Position numbers and translations under genes: made by a program
Shown: positions 8,047 to 16,456 of the stretch, one piece after another
How positions within the stretch are numbered: position 1 is the stretch's first letter
How the letters are laid out: each line of letters starts with the position of its first letter
NCBI RefSeq assembly: GCF_006442205.1
Contig: NZ_VFVR01000001.1
Span: forward strand, 248,001 to 312,000
From: Mesorhizobium sp. B2-3-12
GTDB lineage: Bacteria; Pseudomonadota; Alphaproteobacteria; Rhizobiales; Rhizobiaceae
Reading direction: 5' to 3'
DNA length: 64,000 bases
Notes under the pieces: model-generated
The model's database searches: none
What the model was told of the DNA's origin: nothing
The model's input: the letters and a program-made list of their open reading frames with translations, nothing else

Positions 8047-8466
8047 ATGCGCCGCGGCATTTTCGCATTCGCGTTCGTTTCGCTCATGCTGGCTTCCCCG
8101 GCATTTGCCGGAGATGCCGAGGTTCAGGCTGGCCAGGCCGTCATCGACGGTCAATTGAAGGCGCTCATCGCCAATGACGGCGCCAAGGCATACAGCTTCG
8201 CCGCTCCGAACGTGAAGCAGGTTTTCCCGACCGTCGATGCCTTCATGAACATGGTGACCAACGGCTACCCGCCGGTGCGCAAGCCACAGTCCTACTCTTT
8301 CGGCAAGGTCGAGCAGACTGGTCCCGGTTCGATCGTCCAGCAGGTGCTGATCGTGGGCCCCGACGGCAAGGATTATGAGGCGGTCTATACGCTGCAGCAG
8401 CAGCCTGACGGCACATTCCAAATCACCGGCTGCAGCTTGCGGGCATCGAACTCGCTCAGCACCTGA
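8047..8466 (+). CDS. Exported DUF4864 protein
   Basis: A 139-residue protein with a Sec signal peptide (MRRGIFAFAFVSLMLASPAFAG) and a domain matching DUF4864 (VQAGQAVIDGQLKALIANDGAKAYSFAAP, VFPTVDAFMNMV). The fold resembles NTF2-like small domains; function unknown. The ATG at 8047 is chosen because GGAG lies about 9 nt upstream and the signal peptide begins there; longer in-frame readings from 7966 add a basic stretch with no homology that I recognise. It is transcribed away from the DsbA-like gene and converges on tgt, with only 20 bp between stops. Confidence 0.8.
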   Translation: MRRGIFAFAFVSLMLASPAFAGDAEVQAGQAVIDGQLKALIANDGAKAYSFAAPNVKQVFPTVDAFMNMVTNGYPPVRKPQSYSFGKVEQTGPGSIVQQVLIVGPDGKDYEAVYTLQQQPDGTFQITGCSLRASNSLST

Positions 8467-8486
8467 ACGGCTACGGCACCGGGGCG

Positions 8487-9617
8487 TTACAGCGCCGGGA
8501 TATCGCCCCTGGCCCAGCCCTCGGCGATCTCGGCTCCACGCGCCTCGAAGGCGCCGGCTTCGATTGCGGCCCGGATGTCCTGCATCAACTTCTGATAATA
8601 GGACAGATTGTTCCAGGTCAGCAGCATCGCGCCCAGCGCCTCCTGCGAACGCACGAGATGGTGTAGATAGGCGCGCGAATAATCGCGTGCGGCGGGGCAA
8701 TCACTCTCTTCGTCGAGCGGGCGCGGATCGTCGGCATGCCGGGCGTTGCGCAGATTGACCTTGCCGCGCCTGGTATAGGCAAGGCCGTGCCGGCCAGCCC
8801 GCGTCGGCATCACGCAGTCGAACATGTCGATGCCGCGCGCCACTGATTTCAAGATATCGTCCGGCGTGCCGACGCCCATGAGATAGCGCGGCTTGTCCGC
8901 GGGCAGTTCGGGACAGGTGATGTCGAGCATGTCGAGCATCACGGCTTGCGGTTCGCCGACAGCCAGGCCGCCAACCGCGTAGCCCTTGAGGTTCATCGCG
9001 CCCAATGCCTGCGCCGAACGCACCCTGAGTGTTGCATTGTCACCGCCCTGCACGATACCGAACATCGCCTTGCCCGGCTGGTCGCCGAACGCCATCTTGC
9101 AGCGCTCGGCCCAGCGCAGCGACAGTTCCATGGCGCGCTCGATCTCTTTCAATTCGGCCGGCAGCGCCGTGCATTCGTCGAGCTGCATCTGGATGTCGGA
9201 ATCGAGAAGTCCCTGGATCTCGATCGACCGTTCCGGCGACATCTCATAGGCGGCGCCGTCGATATGCGAGCGGAAGGTGACGCCCTTTTCCGTCAGCTTC
9301 CTCAACTTAGACAGCGACATCACCTGGAAACCGCCACTGTCGGTCAGGATCGGATGCGGCCAGCGGGCGAATTCGTGCAGCCCGCCAAGCCGCGCCACGC
9401 GCTCGGCGCCGGGGCGCAACATCAGGTGATAGGTGTTGCCCAGGATGATGTCGGCGCCGACGCCGCGCACCTGGTCCATATACATGGCCTTGACCGTGCC
9501 GCCGGTGCCGACCGGCATGAAGGCCGGCGTGCGGATTTCGCCGCGCGGCATGTCGATCAGGCCACGCCGCGCCTTGCCGTCGGTCGCCAGAACCTTGAAG
9601 GTGAACGTCTCAGCCAT
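8487..9617 (-). CDS. tgt: tRNA-guanine transglycosylase (queuosine pathway), zinc site altered
   Basis: A 376-residue Tgt, which exchanges guanine-34 of GUN-anticodon tRNAs for preQ1. The general acid/base Asp93 is in [10 protein letters not shown] and the nucleophile Asp267 in [14 protein letters not shown] and GGLAVGEP are also canonical. The usual zinc ligands Cys-x-Cys-x2-Cys plus His are not kept: Ser305, Cys307, Ala310 and Asn336 occupy these positions ([19 protein letters not shown] and [11 protein letters not shown]). The rest of the domain is intact, so it is probably active without zinc. Start MAETFTF at 9615-9617 with AAGGA upstream. It overlaps the preceding small gene by 8 bp and follows queA, which supplies the next step of the same pathway. 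Confidence 0.95.
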   Translation of the reverse strand: MAETFTFKVLATDGKARRGLIDMPRGEIRTPAFMPVGTGGTVKAMYMDQVRGVGADIILGNTYHLMLRPGAERVARLGGLHEFARWPHPILTDSGGFQVMSLSKLRKLTEKGVTFRSHIDGAAYEMSPERSIEIQGLLDSDIQMQLDECTALPAELKEIERAMELSLRWAERCKMAFGDQPGKAMFGIVQGGDNATLRVRSAQALGAMNLKGYAVGGLAVGEPQAVMLDMLDITCPELPADKPRYLMGVGTPDDILKSVARGIDMFDCVMPTRAGRHGLAYTRRGKVNLRNARHADDPRPLDEESDCPAARDYSRAYLHHLVRSQEALGAMLLTWNNLSYYQKLMQDIRAAIEAGAFEARGAEIAEGWARGDIPAL

Positions 9618-9879
9618 TGAATTCCTTGTCGTGGACCGGGGCATCCGGCGCCTGCCTGTCGAGCGACTGGCGGTATTGGATGCAGCCGCGCATGAATTTT
9701 GGCCAGGGCGGCACGGCGATCGCCGGCTCGGTCTTTTCAGGCAGCAGGTCCCACAGGTCGGGGTGATGCCAGCAAAGATCATGGCCCGAAGTATCGCGGT
9801 GGGCGCGGATGCCGGCGCGCAGCTTTTTCACTTCCGCGACAAGGCTTTCGCGATCGAGGGTTTGCAGATCATCGTCCAT
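9610..9879 (-). CDS. Small conserved protein between queA and tgt
   Basis: An 89-residue protein that I do not recognise by function. It starts [27 protein letters not shown], likely a short coiled coil, followed by [16 protein letters not shown], rich in His, Trp and Cys, and a proline-rich segment ([10 protein letters not shown]). The start ATG at 9877-9879 overlaps the end of queA by 11 bp and its end overlaps tgt by 8 bp. This tight packing argues for a real, translationally coupled gene. The His/Cys/Trp block could bind a metal or cofactor, but this is a guess. No signal peptide. Confidence 0.75.
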   Translation of the reverse strand: MDDDLQTLDRESLVAEVKKLRAGIRAHRDTSGHDLCWHHPDLWDLLPEKTEPAIAVPPWPKFMRGCIQYRQSLDRQAPDAPVHDKEFNG

Positions 9880-10954
9880 CGTTCTTCTCCCTGAACAGAA
9901 GACTGGCGTCTCCATAGGAATAGAACCTGTAGCCGCTCTCGATGGCGTGCGCATAGGCCGCTCGCATCGTGTCGAGGCCGCTGAAGGCCGAGACCAGCAT
10001 GAACAATGTCGAGCGCGGCAGATGGAAATTGGTCATCAGCATGTCGGCGGTGCGAAAACGGTAGCCGGGCGTGATGAAGATATCGGTGGGGCCGGACCAG
10101 GCAGCCAGCGTACCGTCTTCACGCGCCGCGCTCTCAAGCAGGCGCAGCGACGTCGTGCCGACGGCAATGATGCGCCCGCCCCTCGCCTTGGCCGCGTTGA
10201 GCGCCCTGGCTGTCGCTTCGCTGACCGAGCCGATCTCGGCGTGCATCTTGTGGTCGGCGGTGTCGTCCGCCTTCACCGGCAGGAACGTACCGGCGCCGAC
10301 ATGCAGCGTGACGAAATGGCGCTCGACCCCCTTGGCGTCGAGCGCGGCAAAAAGCTCCGGCGTGAAATGCAGGCCGGCGGTGGGCGCCGCAACCGCGCCT
10401 TCTTCCCGGGCATAGATGGTCTGGTAATCGGCGCGATCGCGCTCGTCGTCATCGCGCTTCGAGGCGATATAGGGCGGCAGCGGGATGTGGCCGACGGCGT
10501 GCAGCGCCTCATCGAGGAAAGGCCCCGCTAGGTCGAAGCCAAGCAACGCTTCGCCGCCCTCGCCCTTCTCGATCACAGTCGCGTCGAGCTGGCCGAGGAA
10601 ACAGGAATTGCCGTCATGGCCGAAATGGATGCGGTCGCCGGCGGCGATACGCTTGCCCGGCCGCATGAACGCCAGCCATCGATCCGGCGCCACGCGCATG
10701 TGCAGCGTGGCCTCGACCTGCGCCTCTGCCTCGCCACGCCGCCTGATGCCCTTGAGCTGTGCGGGGATGACCTTGGTGTCGTTGAAGACCAGCACGTCGC
10801 CGGCACGGAGCAAGGATGGCAGGTCGCCGACGGTCCGGCCTTCCAGCCCTTCGCCCGGCTTGACCACTAGCATCCTGGCGCTGTCGCGCGGTTCCGCCGG
10901 GCGAAGCGCGATGCGCTCCTCCGGCAGGTCGAAGTCGAAGAGGTCGACGCGCAT
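9869..10954 (-). CDS. queA: S-adenosylmethionine:tRNA ribosyltransferase-isomerase
   Basis: A 361-residue QueA. It transfers and isomerises the ribosyl group of S-adenosylmethionine onto preQ1-modified tRNA, giving epoxyqueuosine. Family blocks seen are [29 protein letters not shown] at the N-terminus, [12 protein letters not shown], the [11 protein letters not shown] block, [11 protein letters not shown], and [12 protein letters not shown] with [13 protein letters not shown] near the C-terminus. The length is standard. It stands directly upstream of tgt with a small gene between, making a queuosine unit, and starts 6 bp after the DMT transporter gene. Confidence 0.96.
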   Translation of the reverse strand: MRVDLFDFDLPEERIALRPAEPRDSARMLVVKPGEGLEGRTVGDLPSLLRAGDVLVFNDTKVIPAQLKGIRRRGEAEAQVEATLHMRVAPDRWLAFMRPGKRIAAGDRIHFGHDGNSCFLGQLDATVIEKGEGGEALLGFDLAGPFLDEALHAVGHIPLPPYIASKRDDDERDRADYQTIYAREEGAVAAPTAGLHFTPELFAALDAKGVERHFVTLHVGAGTFLPVKADDTADHKMHAEIGSVSEATARALNAAKARGGRIIAVGTTSLRLLESAAREDGTLAAWSGPTDIFITPGYRFRTADMLMTNFHLPRSTLFMLVSAFSGLDTMRAAYAHAIESGYRFYSYGDASLLFREKNDGR

Positions 10955-10960
10955 CGGGGC

Positions 10961-11410
10961 TCAAAACAACCGGACGAGCAGCGCTCCGGCCAAGAGCAGT
11001 ACTGCCCCGGCGATGCGGCCGAGCGAGATTTCACGCACCGCGACGCCAAGGAAGCCGACGCGGTCGATGAGCATGCCGGCGAGCAATTGACCAGCCACCA
11101 GGAATGCCATCAGCGCGGCGGCGCCGATGCGCGGCGTCAGGATGGTGGAGAGCGTGACATAGAAGCCGCCGAGCATGCCGCCGGCGACGAACAGCCACGG
11201 CGCCGGGGCCTTCCAGTCAAGCGAAATGCCTTGCAGCTTCACCACGGTGACCGAGATGATGCCAAGCACGATCGCGCCCGACAGGAACGAAAACGCGGCC
11301 GCCGCGACCGGGAGACCCAGGCCGCGCGCCAGCTGCGAGTTGATCGGCGCCTGAATGGCAATGAAGGCGCCGGACAGGATGCCGAGAAGCGACCAGACGA
11401 CGCCCATCAT
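10961..11410 (-). CDS. DMT-superfamily membrane protein (DUF606/YdcZ type)
   Basis: A 149-residue integral membrane protein with about five hydrophobic segments ([105 protein letters not shown]). The INSQLARGLG motif and length fit the short DMT family DUF606/YdcZ, predicted small-molecule transporters that pair to form a full unit. Substrate unknown. It lies 6 bp before queA and 12 bp after the cyclophilin gene, all on one strand, so likely in one transcript. Confidence 0.85.
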   Translation of the reverse strand: MMGVVWSLLGILSGAFIAIQAPINSQLARGLGLPVAAAAFSFLSGAIVLGIISVTVVKLQGISLDWKAPAPWLFVAGGMLGGFYVTLSTILTPRIGAAALMAFLVAGQLLAGMLIDRVGFLGVAVREISLGRIAGAVLLLAGALLVRLF

Positions 11411-11422
11411 TGTCGTTTCGCC

Positions 11423-11935
11423 TTACTTGACGTCCGCCGCGACCTTCAGCGACACGATCTTGTCGGGATCCTGCACCGGCTCGCCGCGCTTGATCTTGTC
11501 GACATTGTCCATGCCTTCGATGACCTGGCCCCAGACCGTGTATTGGCGGTTGAGGAAGGCTGCATCGTCGAAGCAGATGAAGAACTGCGAGTTGGCCGAG
11601 TTCGGGTTCTGCGAACGGGCCATCGAGCAGGTGCCGCGGCCGTGATTGGCGTTGGAGAATTCAGCCTTTAGGTCGGGCTTTTCCGAGCCGCCCATGCCCG
11701 CGCGCGACGGCGCGAAGGAGGGCTTGCTCGAATTGCCGAACTTGACGTCGCCGGTCTGCGCCATGAAGCCCTCAATGACGCGGTGGAAGACCACGCCGTC
11801 ATAGGCGCCTTCCCTTGCCAGTTCCTTGATGCGGGCGACATGGCCGGGGGCCAAATCGGGAAACAGTTCGATGACGACCTTGCCCTTGGTCGTTTCCATG
11901 ATGAGCGCGTTCTCGCGGTCCTTGATCTCAGCCAT
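11423..11935 (-). CDS. ppiB: Cytoplasmic peptidyl-prolyl cis-trans isomerase (cyclophilin)
   Basis: A 170-residue cyclophilin without signal peptide. It has FHRVIEGFMAQTGD (catalytic Arg in FHRV), the GTCSMARSQNPNSANSQFFI core and TVWGQVIEGMDNVDKI. It speeds proline cis/trans isomerisation in folding proteins. The ATG is preceded by AAGGA. It forms a tandem pair with the exported cyclophilin just upstream (26 bp gap), probably by duplication. Canonical Trp121 of human cyclophilin A is replaced by Phe in DDAAFLNRQYTVWG, as is common in bacteria, which suggests low cyclosporin binding. Confidence 0.93.
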   Translation of the reverse strand: MAEIKDRENALIMETTKGKVVIELFPDLAPGHVARIKELAREGAYDGVVFHRVIEGFMAQTGDVKFGNSSKPSFAPSRAGMGGSEKPDLKAEFSNANHGRGTCSMARSQNPNSANSQFFICFDDAAFLNRQYTVWGQVIEGMDNVDKIKRGEPVQDPDKIVSLKVAADVK

Positions 11936-11961
11936 GTCAGATATCCTTTTGTAAAATGGAA

Positions 11962-12549
11962 CTATTTGTCGGCGGCGATGCGCACCTTGATCATCCGGTC
12001 GGGATCGGTGACCGTGCCATTGTCCGCCTCGTCGCCCTTCTTGATCTTGTCCACCAGGTCCATGCCGCTGACGACATTGCCGATGATGGTGTACTGGCCA
12101 TCGAGCGGCGGTGCCGGTGCGAACATGATGAAGAACTGCGAATTGGCGGAGTTCGGATCCTGCGAACGGGCCATGCCGACCACGCCGCGCTTGTAGTGCT
12201 CGGTCTGCGAGAATTCGGCCGGCAGATCAGGCAGGTCCGAGCCGCCGGTGCCGACGGCCTGGGCGTTAAATCCCTTCTCCATGTTGCCGAATTTGACGTC
12301 GCCGGTCTGCGCCATGAAGCCGCCGATGACGCGGTGGAAGGCGACATTGTCATAGGCATGATCACGCACGAGCTTCTTGATCTGCGCGACATGTTTGGGT
12401 GCCAGATCAGGGCGCAACGCAATGGTGACGTCGCCGCCCTTCAGCGTGATGATCATGGTGTTTTCCGGATCGGCGGCATGGGCCGACACCGATGCGGTCA
12501 CGAGACCGGCAAGCACGACGAGGAACGAGGCAAGCTTCTTCAGCTGCAT
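11962..12549 (-). CDS. ppiA: Exported peptidyl-prolyl cis-trans isomerase (cyclophilin)
   Basis: A 195-residue cyclophilin with an N-terminal signal peptide (MQLKKLASFLVVLAGLVTASVSAHAAD), so it acts in the periplasm. The catalytic region FHRVIGGFMAQTGDVKFGN and GMARSQDPNSANSQFFI are intact. It shares long identical stretches with the cytoplasmic paralogue next door, including QTGDVKFGN and NSANSQFF, which supports a tandem duplication. It lies 18 bp downstream of coaD in the same direction. Confidence 0.93.
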   Translation of the reverse strand: MQLKKLASFLVVLAGLVTASVSAHAADPENTMIITLKGGDVTIALRPDLAPKHVAQIKKLVRDHAYDNVAFHRVIGGFMAQTGDVKFGNMEKGFNAQAVGTGGSDLPDLPAEFSQTEHYKRGVVGMARSQDPNSANSQFFIMFAPAPPLDGQYTIIGNVVSGMDLVDKIKKGDEADNGTVTDPDRMIKVRIAADK

Positions 12550-12567
12550 GGAAGGTCTCCGGAATTT

Positions 12568-13068
12568 CTATTTCGCGAATTTGGCGGTGAGCGCGCCGGC
12601 AACGGCAGCCGGCACGAAGGGGCGGATGTCGCCACCCATCGAGGCTATCTGGCGCACAAGTGTGGCGGTAATGGTGCGCACCGACGGGCTGGCGGGGAGA
12701 AAAACGGTCTGCAACTCCGGCGCCATGGTCTCGTTCATGCCGGCCATCTGCATCTCGTAGTCGAGGTCGGTCCCGTCGCGCAGGCCGCGGATCATGATCG
12801 AGGCGCCCTCTCTCCTGGCGGCGTCGATGACCAATCCATCAAAGGCGACAACCTTGATGCGGGCGCCATCGCTGCCAAATTCCGCCTTGGTCGCGGCTTC
12901 AATCAGCTTCACCCGTTCCTCGAAGGAAAACAGCGGTTTCTTGCCGGGATGAATGCCGATCGCGGCATAAACGATGTCGGCAACCGCCAGTGACGCCTTC
13001 AGCACATCGAGATGGCCATTGGTCAGCGGGTCGAAAGAGCCGGCATAAAGGGCGATGCGTTCGGTCAT
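12568..13068 (-). CDS. coaD: Pantetheine-phosphate adenylyltransferase
   Basis: A 166-residue CoaD. It joins ATP and 4'-phosphopantetheine to dephospho-CoA, the fourth step of coenzyme A synthesis. The nucleotidyltransferase motif [16 protein letters not shown] (TNGH) stands at residues 8-23, and the C-terminal [21 protein letters not shown] corresponds to the second ATP-binding motif. [19 protein letters not shown] is also diagnostic. The length is standard. It stands between gyrA and the cyclophilin pair, a gene order shared by many Hyphomicrobiales. Confidence 0.97.
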   Translation of the reverse strand: MTERIALYAGSFDPLTNGHLDVLKASLAVADIVYAAIGIHPGKKPLFSFEERVKLIEAATKAEFGSDGARIKVVAFDGLVIDAARREGASIMIRGLRDGTDLDYEMQMAGMNETMAPELQTVFLPASPSVRTITATLVRQIASMGGDIRPFVPAAVAGALTAKFAK

Positions 13069-13262
13069 GGCGCAGCTTCTAGCGAGCCTTTCTCACAAAG
13101 GCAAATCCGATTGGCACGCGGGGCCGTGAACCTTTTCCGGCACATGAACGACAGATGAACACGCTGATCACGAAGCCTTCACGCAGCGTTCACTAGGTTG
13201 CACCTTAATAAGATGAAACCAAAATCCCACCTATCCGTTGTAAGGCGCAGGAGAACACGCAT

Positions 13263-13415
13263 ATGCTGATCTACATGCTCGCCACCGCAATGACCGTCGC
13301 CATGCTGATCGCCACAGTATTCGGGCTGCATCAGGAGGCACAGCGCATCCGCGTCAAGGCAAACACCAAGCGCTTCGAAGGCTTCGGCCCGCGCAAGCCG
13401 TATCGTCACTACTAA
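13263..13415 (+). CDS. Small membrane protein (50 residues)
   Basis: A 50-residue gene starting ATG at 13263 after AGGAG at 9-nt spacing. The protein is MLIYMLATAMTVAMLIATVF, one transmembrane helix, followed by a basic, polar tail (HQEAQRIRVKANTKRFEGFG, then PRKPYRHY). It reads against the flanking coaD and gyrA genes. The good ribosome site, clean membrane-helix/basic-tail layout and the hairpin after the stop support a real gene. Function unknown; the positive-inside rule puts the tail in the cytoplasm. Confidence 0.7.
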   Translation: MLIYMLATAMTVAMLIATVFGLHQEAQRIRVKANTKRFEGFGPRKPYRHY

Positions 13416-13436
13416 GTCAGTCTCGCATTGCTGCCG

Positions 13437-13456
13437 CGCCGGCCATTAGGCCGGCG
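13437..13456 (+). terminator. Hairpin after the 50-residue gene
   Basis: CGCCGGCC (13437-13444) and GGCCGGCG (13449-13456) form a perfect 8-bp stem with an ATTA loop. It lies between the stops of the small membrane protein gene and gyrA. Only a weak T-rich tail (TTGCT) follows on the plus strand, so termination is likely but not certain. Confidence 0.5.
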
Positions 13457-13476
13457 TTGCTATGTCTGGCACAGGA

Positions 13477-16281
13477 TTATTCGGCGCTATCCGGGCCGGC
13501 ATCAGTCGTCGGATCGGATTCAGTGCCACTCTCGACGGCCTCTTCCACTTCCTCGTCCGATTGCGGCTCCGAAATCCGCTCGACCGAAACCACCTTTTCA
13601 CCTTCAGCCGTGTTGAAGATGGTCACGCCCTTGGTGGCGCGGCTGGCGAAGCGGATGCCGTTGACAGGCACCCGGATGACGGTGCCGCCGTCCGACACCA
13701 GCATGATCTGATCGTCATTGCCGACCGGGAAGGTCGCCACCAGACGGCCGATCTCGGCCGTCTTCGAGACGTCGGTGGCGCGAATGCCCTTGCCGCCGCG
13801 TCCGGTCAGCCGGAAATCGTAGGACGAAGAGCGCTTGCCGTAGCCATATTCGGTCACCGTCAGCACATACTGTTCATGCGCCTTGAGGAATTCGTAGCGC
13901 TCGTCGGAAAGCTCCGTCTCCTCGCCGACCTCTTCATTGGTCAGCGCGATCTCTTCTTCCTCGCCGGCCGCGATGCCCGCGGCAAGACGCCGTTCGGCCG
14001 CGGCCCGCTTGAGATAGGCGGCGCGTTCGGCCGGCGGCGCGTCGACGTTCTCGATCACCGACATGGAGATGATGCGGTCGGTCTCGGCCATGGTGATGCC
14101 GCGCACGCCGACGGAGTTACGGCTCTGGAAGACACGCACGTCGCCGACCGAGAAGCGAATGCACTGGCCTGAGCTCGCCGTCAAAAGCACGTCGTCATTG
14201 TCGGTGCAGGTCTCGACGCCGAGGATCTCGTCGCCCTCCTCCTCCAGCTTCATGGCGATCTTGCCGTTGCGATTGACCTGGACGAAGTCGGACAGTTTGT
14301 TGCGGCGCACGGTGCCGCGCGTCGTGGCGAACATCACGTCGAGATCGCCCCAGCTGGTCTCGTCCTCGGGCAGCGGCATGATGGTGGTGATGCGCTCGCC
14401 CTGCTCCAGCGGCAGCATGTTGATCAGCGCCTTACCTCGCGACTGCGGGTTGCCGATCGGCAGGCGCCAGACCTTTTCCTTGTAGACGATGCCGTGCGAG
14501 GAGAAGAACAGCACCGGCGTATGCGTGTTGGCGACGAACAGCCTTGTGACGAAATCCTCTTCCTTGGTTGACATTCCGGAGCGGCCCTTGCCGCCGCGGC
14601 GCTGTGCCCGGTAGAGCGACAGCGGCACGCGCTTGATGTAGCCGGAATGGCTCACCGTCACGACCATGTCCTCGCGCTGGATCAGGTCCTCGTCTTCCAT
14701 GTCCGCGCCACCGTCGGTGAGCTCGGTGCGGCGTGGCGTGCCGAACTCGTCGCGCACGGCGGCGAGCTCGTCCTTGACGATCTGCTGGATTCGGGCGCGG
14801 GACGACAGGATGTCGAGGTAGTCCTTGATCTCGTCGCCGATCGTGTTCAACTCATCGGCGATTTCGTCGCGGCCAAGCGCGGTCAGGCGCTGCAGGCGCA
14901 GTTCGAGGATGGCGCGCGCCTGTTCCTCGGACAGATTGTAGGTGCCGTCCTCATTGATGCGATGGCGCGGATCGTCGATCAGCAGGATCAGCGATTCGAC
15001 ATCGCCGGAGGGCCAGCGCCGCTCCATCAACTGCTCGCGCGCCGTCTGCGGATCCGGCGCGGTGCGGATGAGCTTGATCACCTCGTCGATATTGGCGACG
15101 GCGATGGCGAGGCCAACCAGAACATGGGCGCGGTCGCGCGCCTTGCGCAGCAGGAACTTTGTCCGCCGGCTGATCACTTCTTCGCGGAAGGTGACGAACG
15201 CCTTCAGCATGTCTGTGAGCGTCAGCAACTCCGGCTTGCCGCCATTGAGCGCCACCATATTGGCGCCAAAGGATGTCTGCAGCGGCGTGAAACGGTAAAG
15301 CTGGTTGAGGACCACGTCGGCGACGGCGTCGCGCTTCAGCTCAACCACGACCCGGTAGCCCTGGCGATCGCTTTCGTCGCGGATGTCGGAAATGCCCTCG
15401 ATACGCTTGTCGCGCACCAGTTCGGCCATCTTCTCGATCATCGAGGCCTTGTTCACCTGGTAGGGAACCTCGGTGATGATGATCGATTCGCGGTCGTTGC
15501 CGCGCTGTTCGATATTGACCTTGCCGCGCATGACGACGGAGCCGCGCCCGGTCGAATAGGCGCTGTAGATGCCGGAACGGCCAAGCACGATGCCGCCGGT
15601 CGGGAAATCGGGACCCGGAATGATCTCCATCAGCGCCGGCAAGTCGATCGCTGGATTGTCGATGACGGCGATGGCGGCGTTGCAGACTTCACCGAGATTG
15701 TGCGGCGGGATGTTGGTGGCCATGCCGACCGCGATGCCGCCCGAGCCGTTGACCAGCAGATTGGGAAAGCGCGCCGGCAGAACCTTCGGCTCGGTGTCCG
15801 AAGCATCGTAGGTGTCCTGGAAATCGACGGTGTCCTTGTCGATATCCTCCAACAGCTCGTGCGCGACCTTGGTCAGGCGCGATTCGGTGTAGCGCATCGC
15901 CGCCGGCGGATCGCCATCGATGGAACCGAAATTGCCTTGCCCGTCGATCAGCGGCACGCGCAGCGACCAGTCCTGCGCCATGCGCACCAAGGCGTCATAG
16001 ATCGAGGCATCGCCATGCGGATGGTATTTACCCATCACGTCGGCGACAGGACGTGCCGACTTCACATATTTGCGGTTCCAGTGGTAGCCGCTCTCATGGG
16101 CGGCGTAGAGAATGCGGCGGTGCACCGGCTTCAGGCCGTCGCGCACGTCGGGCAGCGCACGGCTGACGATCACGCTCATGGCGTAATCGAGATAGGAACG
16201 CTGCATCTCCTCGATGATGGAGATCGGCTCGATGCCGGTGGGTCCGCCGTCGGCGCCGCGCGGTGTCTTTTGGTCGGTCAA
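13477..16281 (-). CDS. gyrA: DNA gyrase subunit A
   Basis: A 934-residue GyrA, the breakage-reunion subunit that with GyrB introduces negative supercoils. The catalytic Tyr131 is in AMRYTESRL, and the 7-residue GyrA box QRRGGKG is present in the C-terminal beta-pinwheel region, which distinguishes it from ParC. In the quinolone region [17 protein letters not shown], the residue equivalent to E. coli Ser83 is Ala92, while the Asp87 equivalent (Asp96) is kept. Alanine at this place is known from Bartonella and goes with lower natural quinolone susceptibility. An acidic insert of about 30 residues ([20 protein letters not shown]) lies in the C-terminal domain. Confidence 0.98.
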   Translation of the reverse strand: MTDQKTPRGADGGPTGIEPISIIEEMQRSYLDYAMSVIVSRALPDVRDGLKPVHRRILYAAHESGYHWNRKYVKSARPVADVMGKYHPHGDASIYDALVRMAQDWSLRVPLIDGQGNFGSIDGDPPAAMRYTESRLTKVAHELLEDIDKDTVDFQDTYDASDTEPKVLPARFPNLLVNGSGGIAVGMATNIPPHNLGEVCNAAIAVIDNPAIDLPALMEIIPGPDFPTGGIVLGRSGIYSAYSTGRGSVVMRGKVNIEQRGNDRESIIITEVPYQVNKASMIEKMAELVRDKRIEGISDIRDESDRQGYRVVVELKRDAVADVVLNQLYRFTPLQTSFGANMVALNGGKPELLTLTDMLKAFVTFREEVISRRTKFLLRKARDRAHVLVGLAIAVANIDEVIKLIRTAPDPQTAREQLMERRWPSGDVESLILLIDDPRHRINEDGTYNLSEEQARAILELRLQRLTALGRDEIADELNTIGDEIKDYLDILSSRARIQQIVKDELAAVRDEFGTPRRTELTDGGADMEDEDLIQREDMVVTVSHSGYIKRVPLSLYRAQRRGGKGRSGMSTKEEDFVTRLFVANTHTPVLFFSSHGIVYKEKVWRLPIGNPQSRGKALINMLPLEQGERITTIMPLPEDETSWGDLDVMFATTRGTVRRNKLSDFVQVNRNGKIAMKLEEEGDEILGVETCTDNDDVLLTASSGQCIRFSVGDVRVFQSRNSVGVRGITMAETDRIISMSVIENVDAPPAERAAYLKRAAAERRLAAGIAAGEEEEIALTNEEVGEETELSDERYEFLKAHEQYVLTVTEYGYGKRSSSYDFRLTGRGGKGIRATDVSKTAEIGRLVATFPVGNDDQIMLVSDGGTVIRVPVNGIRFASRATKGVTIFNTAEGEKVVSVERISEPQSDEEVEEAVESGTESDPTTDAGPDSAE

Positions 16282-16317
16282 ATCGGATCACAATCTAATC
16301 AGGAATCACTTGGTGCT

Positions 16318-16345
16318 TATATAGGATGCAAGGGCGAAACTCCAA
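16318..16345 (-). promoter_or_regulatory. Candidate sigma-70 promoter of gyrA
   Basis: On the minus strand TTGGAG (16340-16345) is followed after 16 nt by TATATA (16318-16323), about 37 bp ahead of the gyrA start. Spacing and boxes fit a housekeeping promoter; there is no experimental support. Confidence 0.35.
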
Positions 16346-16456
16346 TGTCCGCGGCACTTTTCCAGTGTCATTTTTAGTGGTAATTTCAAAAGGATACCAC
16401 TGATTGCGACGATATGGCCACGATGCTTTTCGCCGCCACCAAGGCAAAAGCCGGCA

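Noticed and set aside
7912..8700. 262-codon frame on the minus strand over the DUF4864 gene and the end of tgt
   Set aside because: It crosses two well-supported genes and shows no homology I recognise.
13140..13195. Imperfect inverted repeat TGAACACGCTG / CAGCGTTCA
   Set aside because: It needs a bulge and lies upstream of a gene of unknown function; too weak to call an operator.
14647..16377. 576-codon open frame opposite gyrA
   Set aside because: It is the antisense shadow of gyrA with no recognisable protein features.
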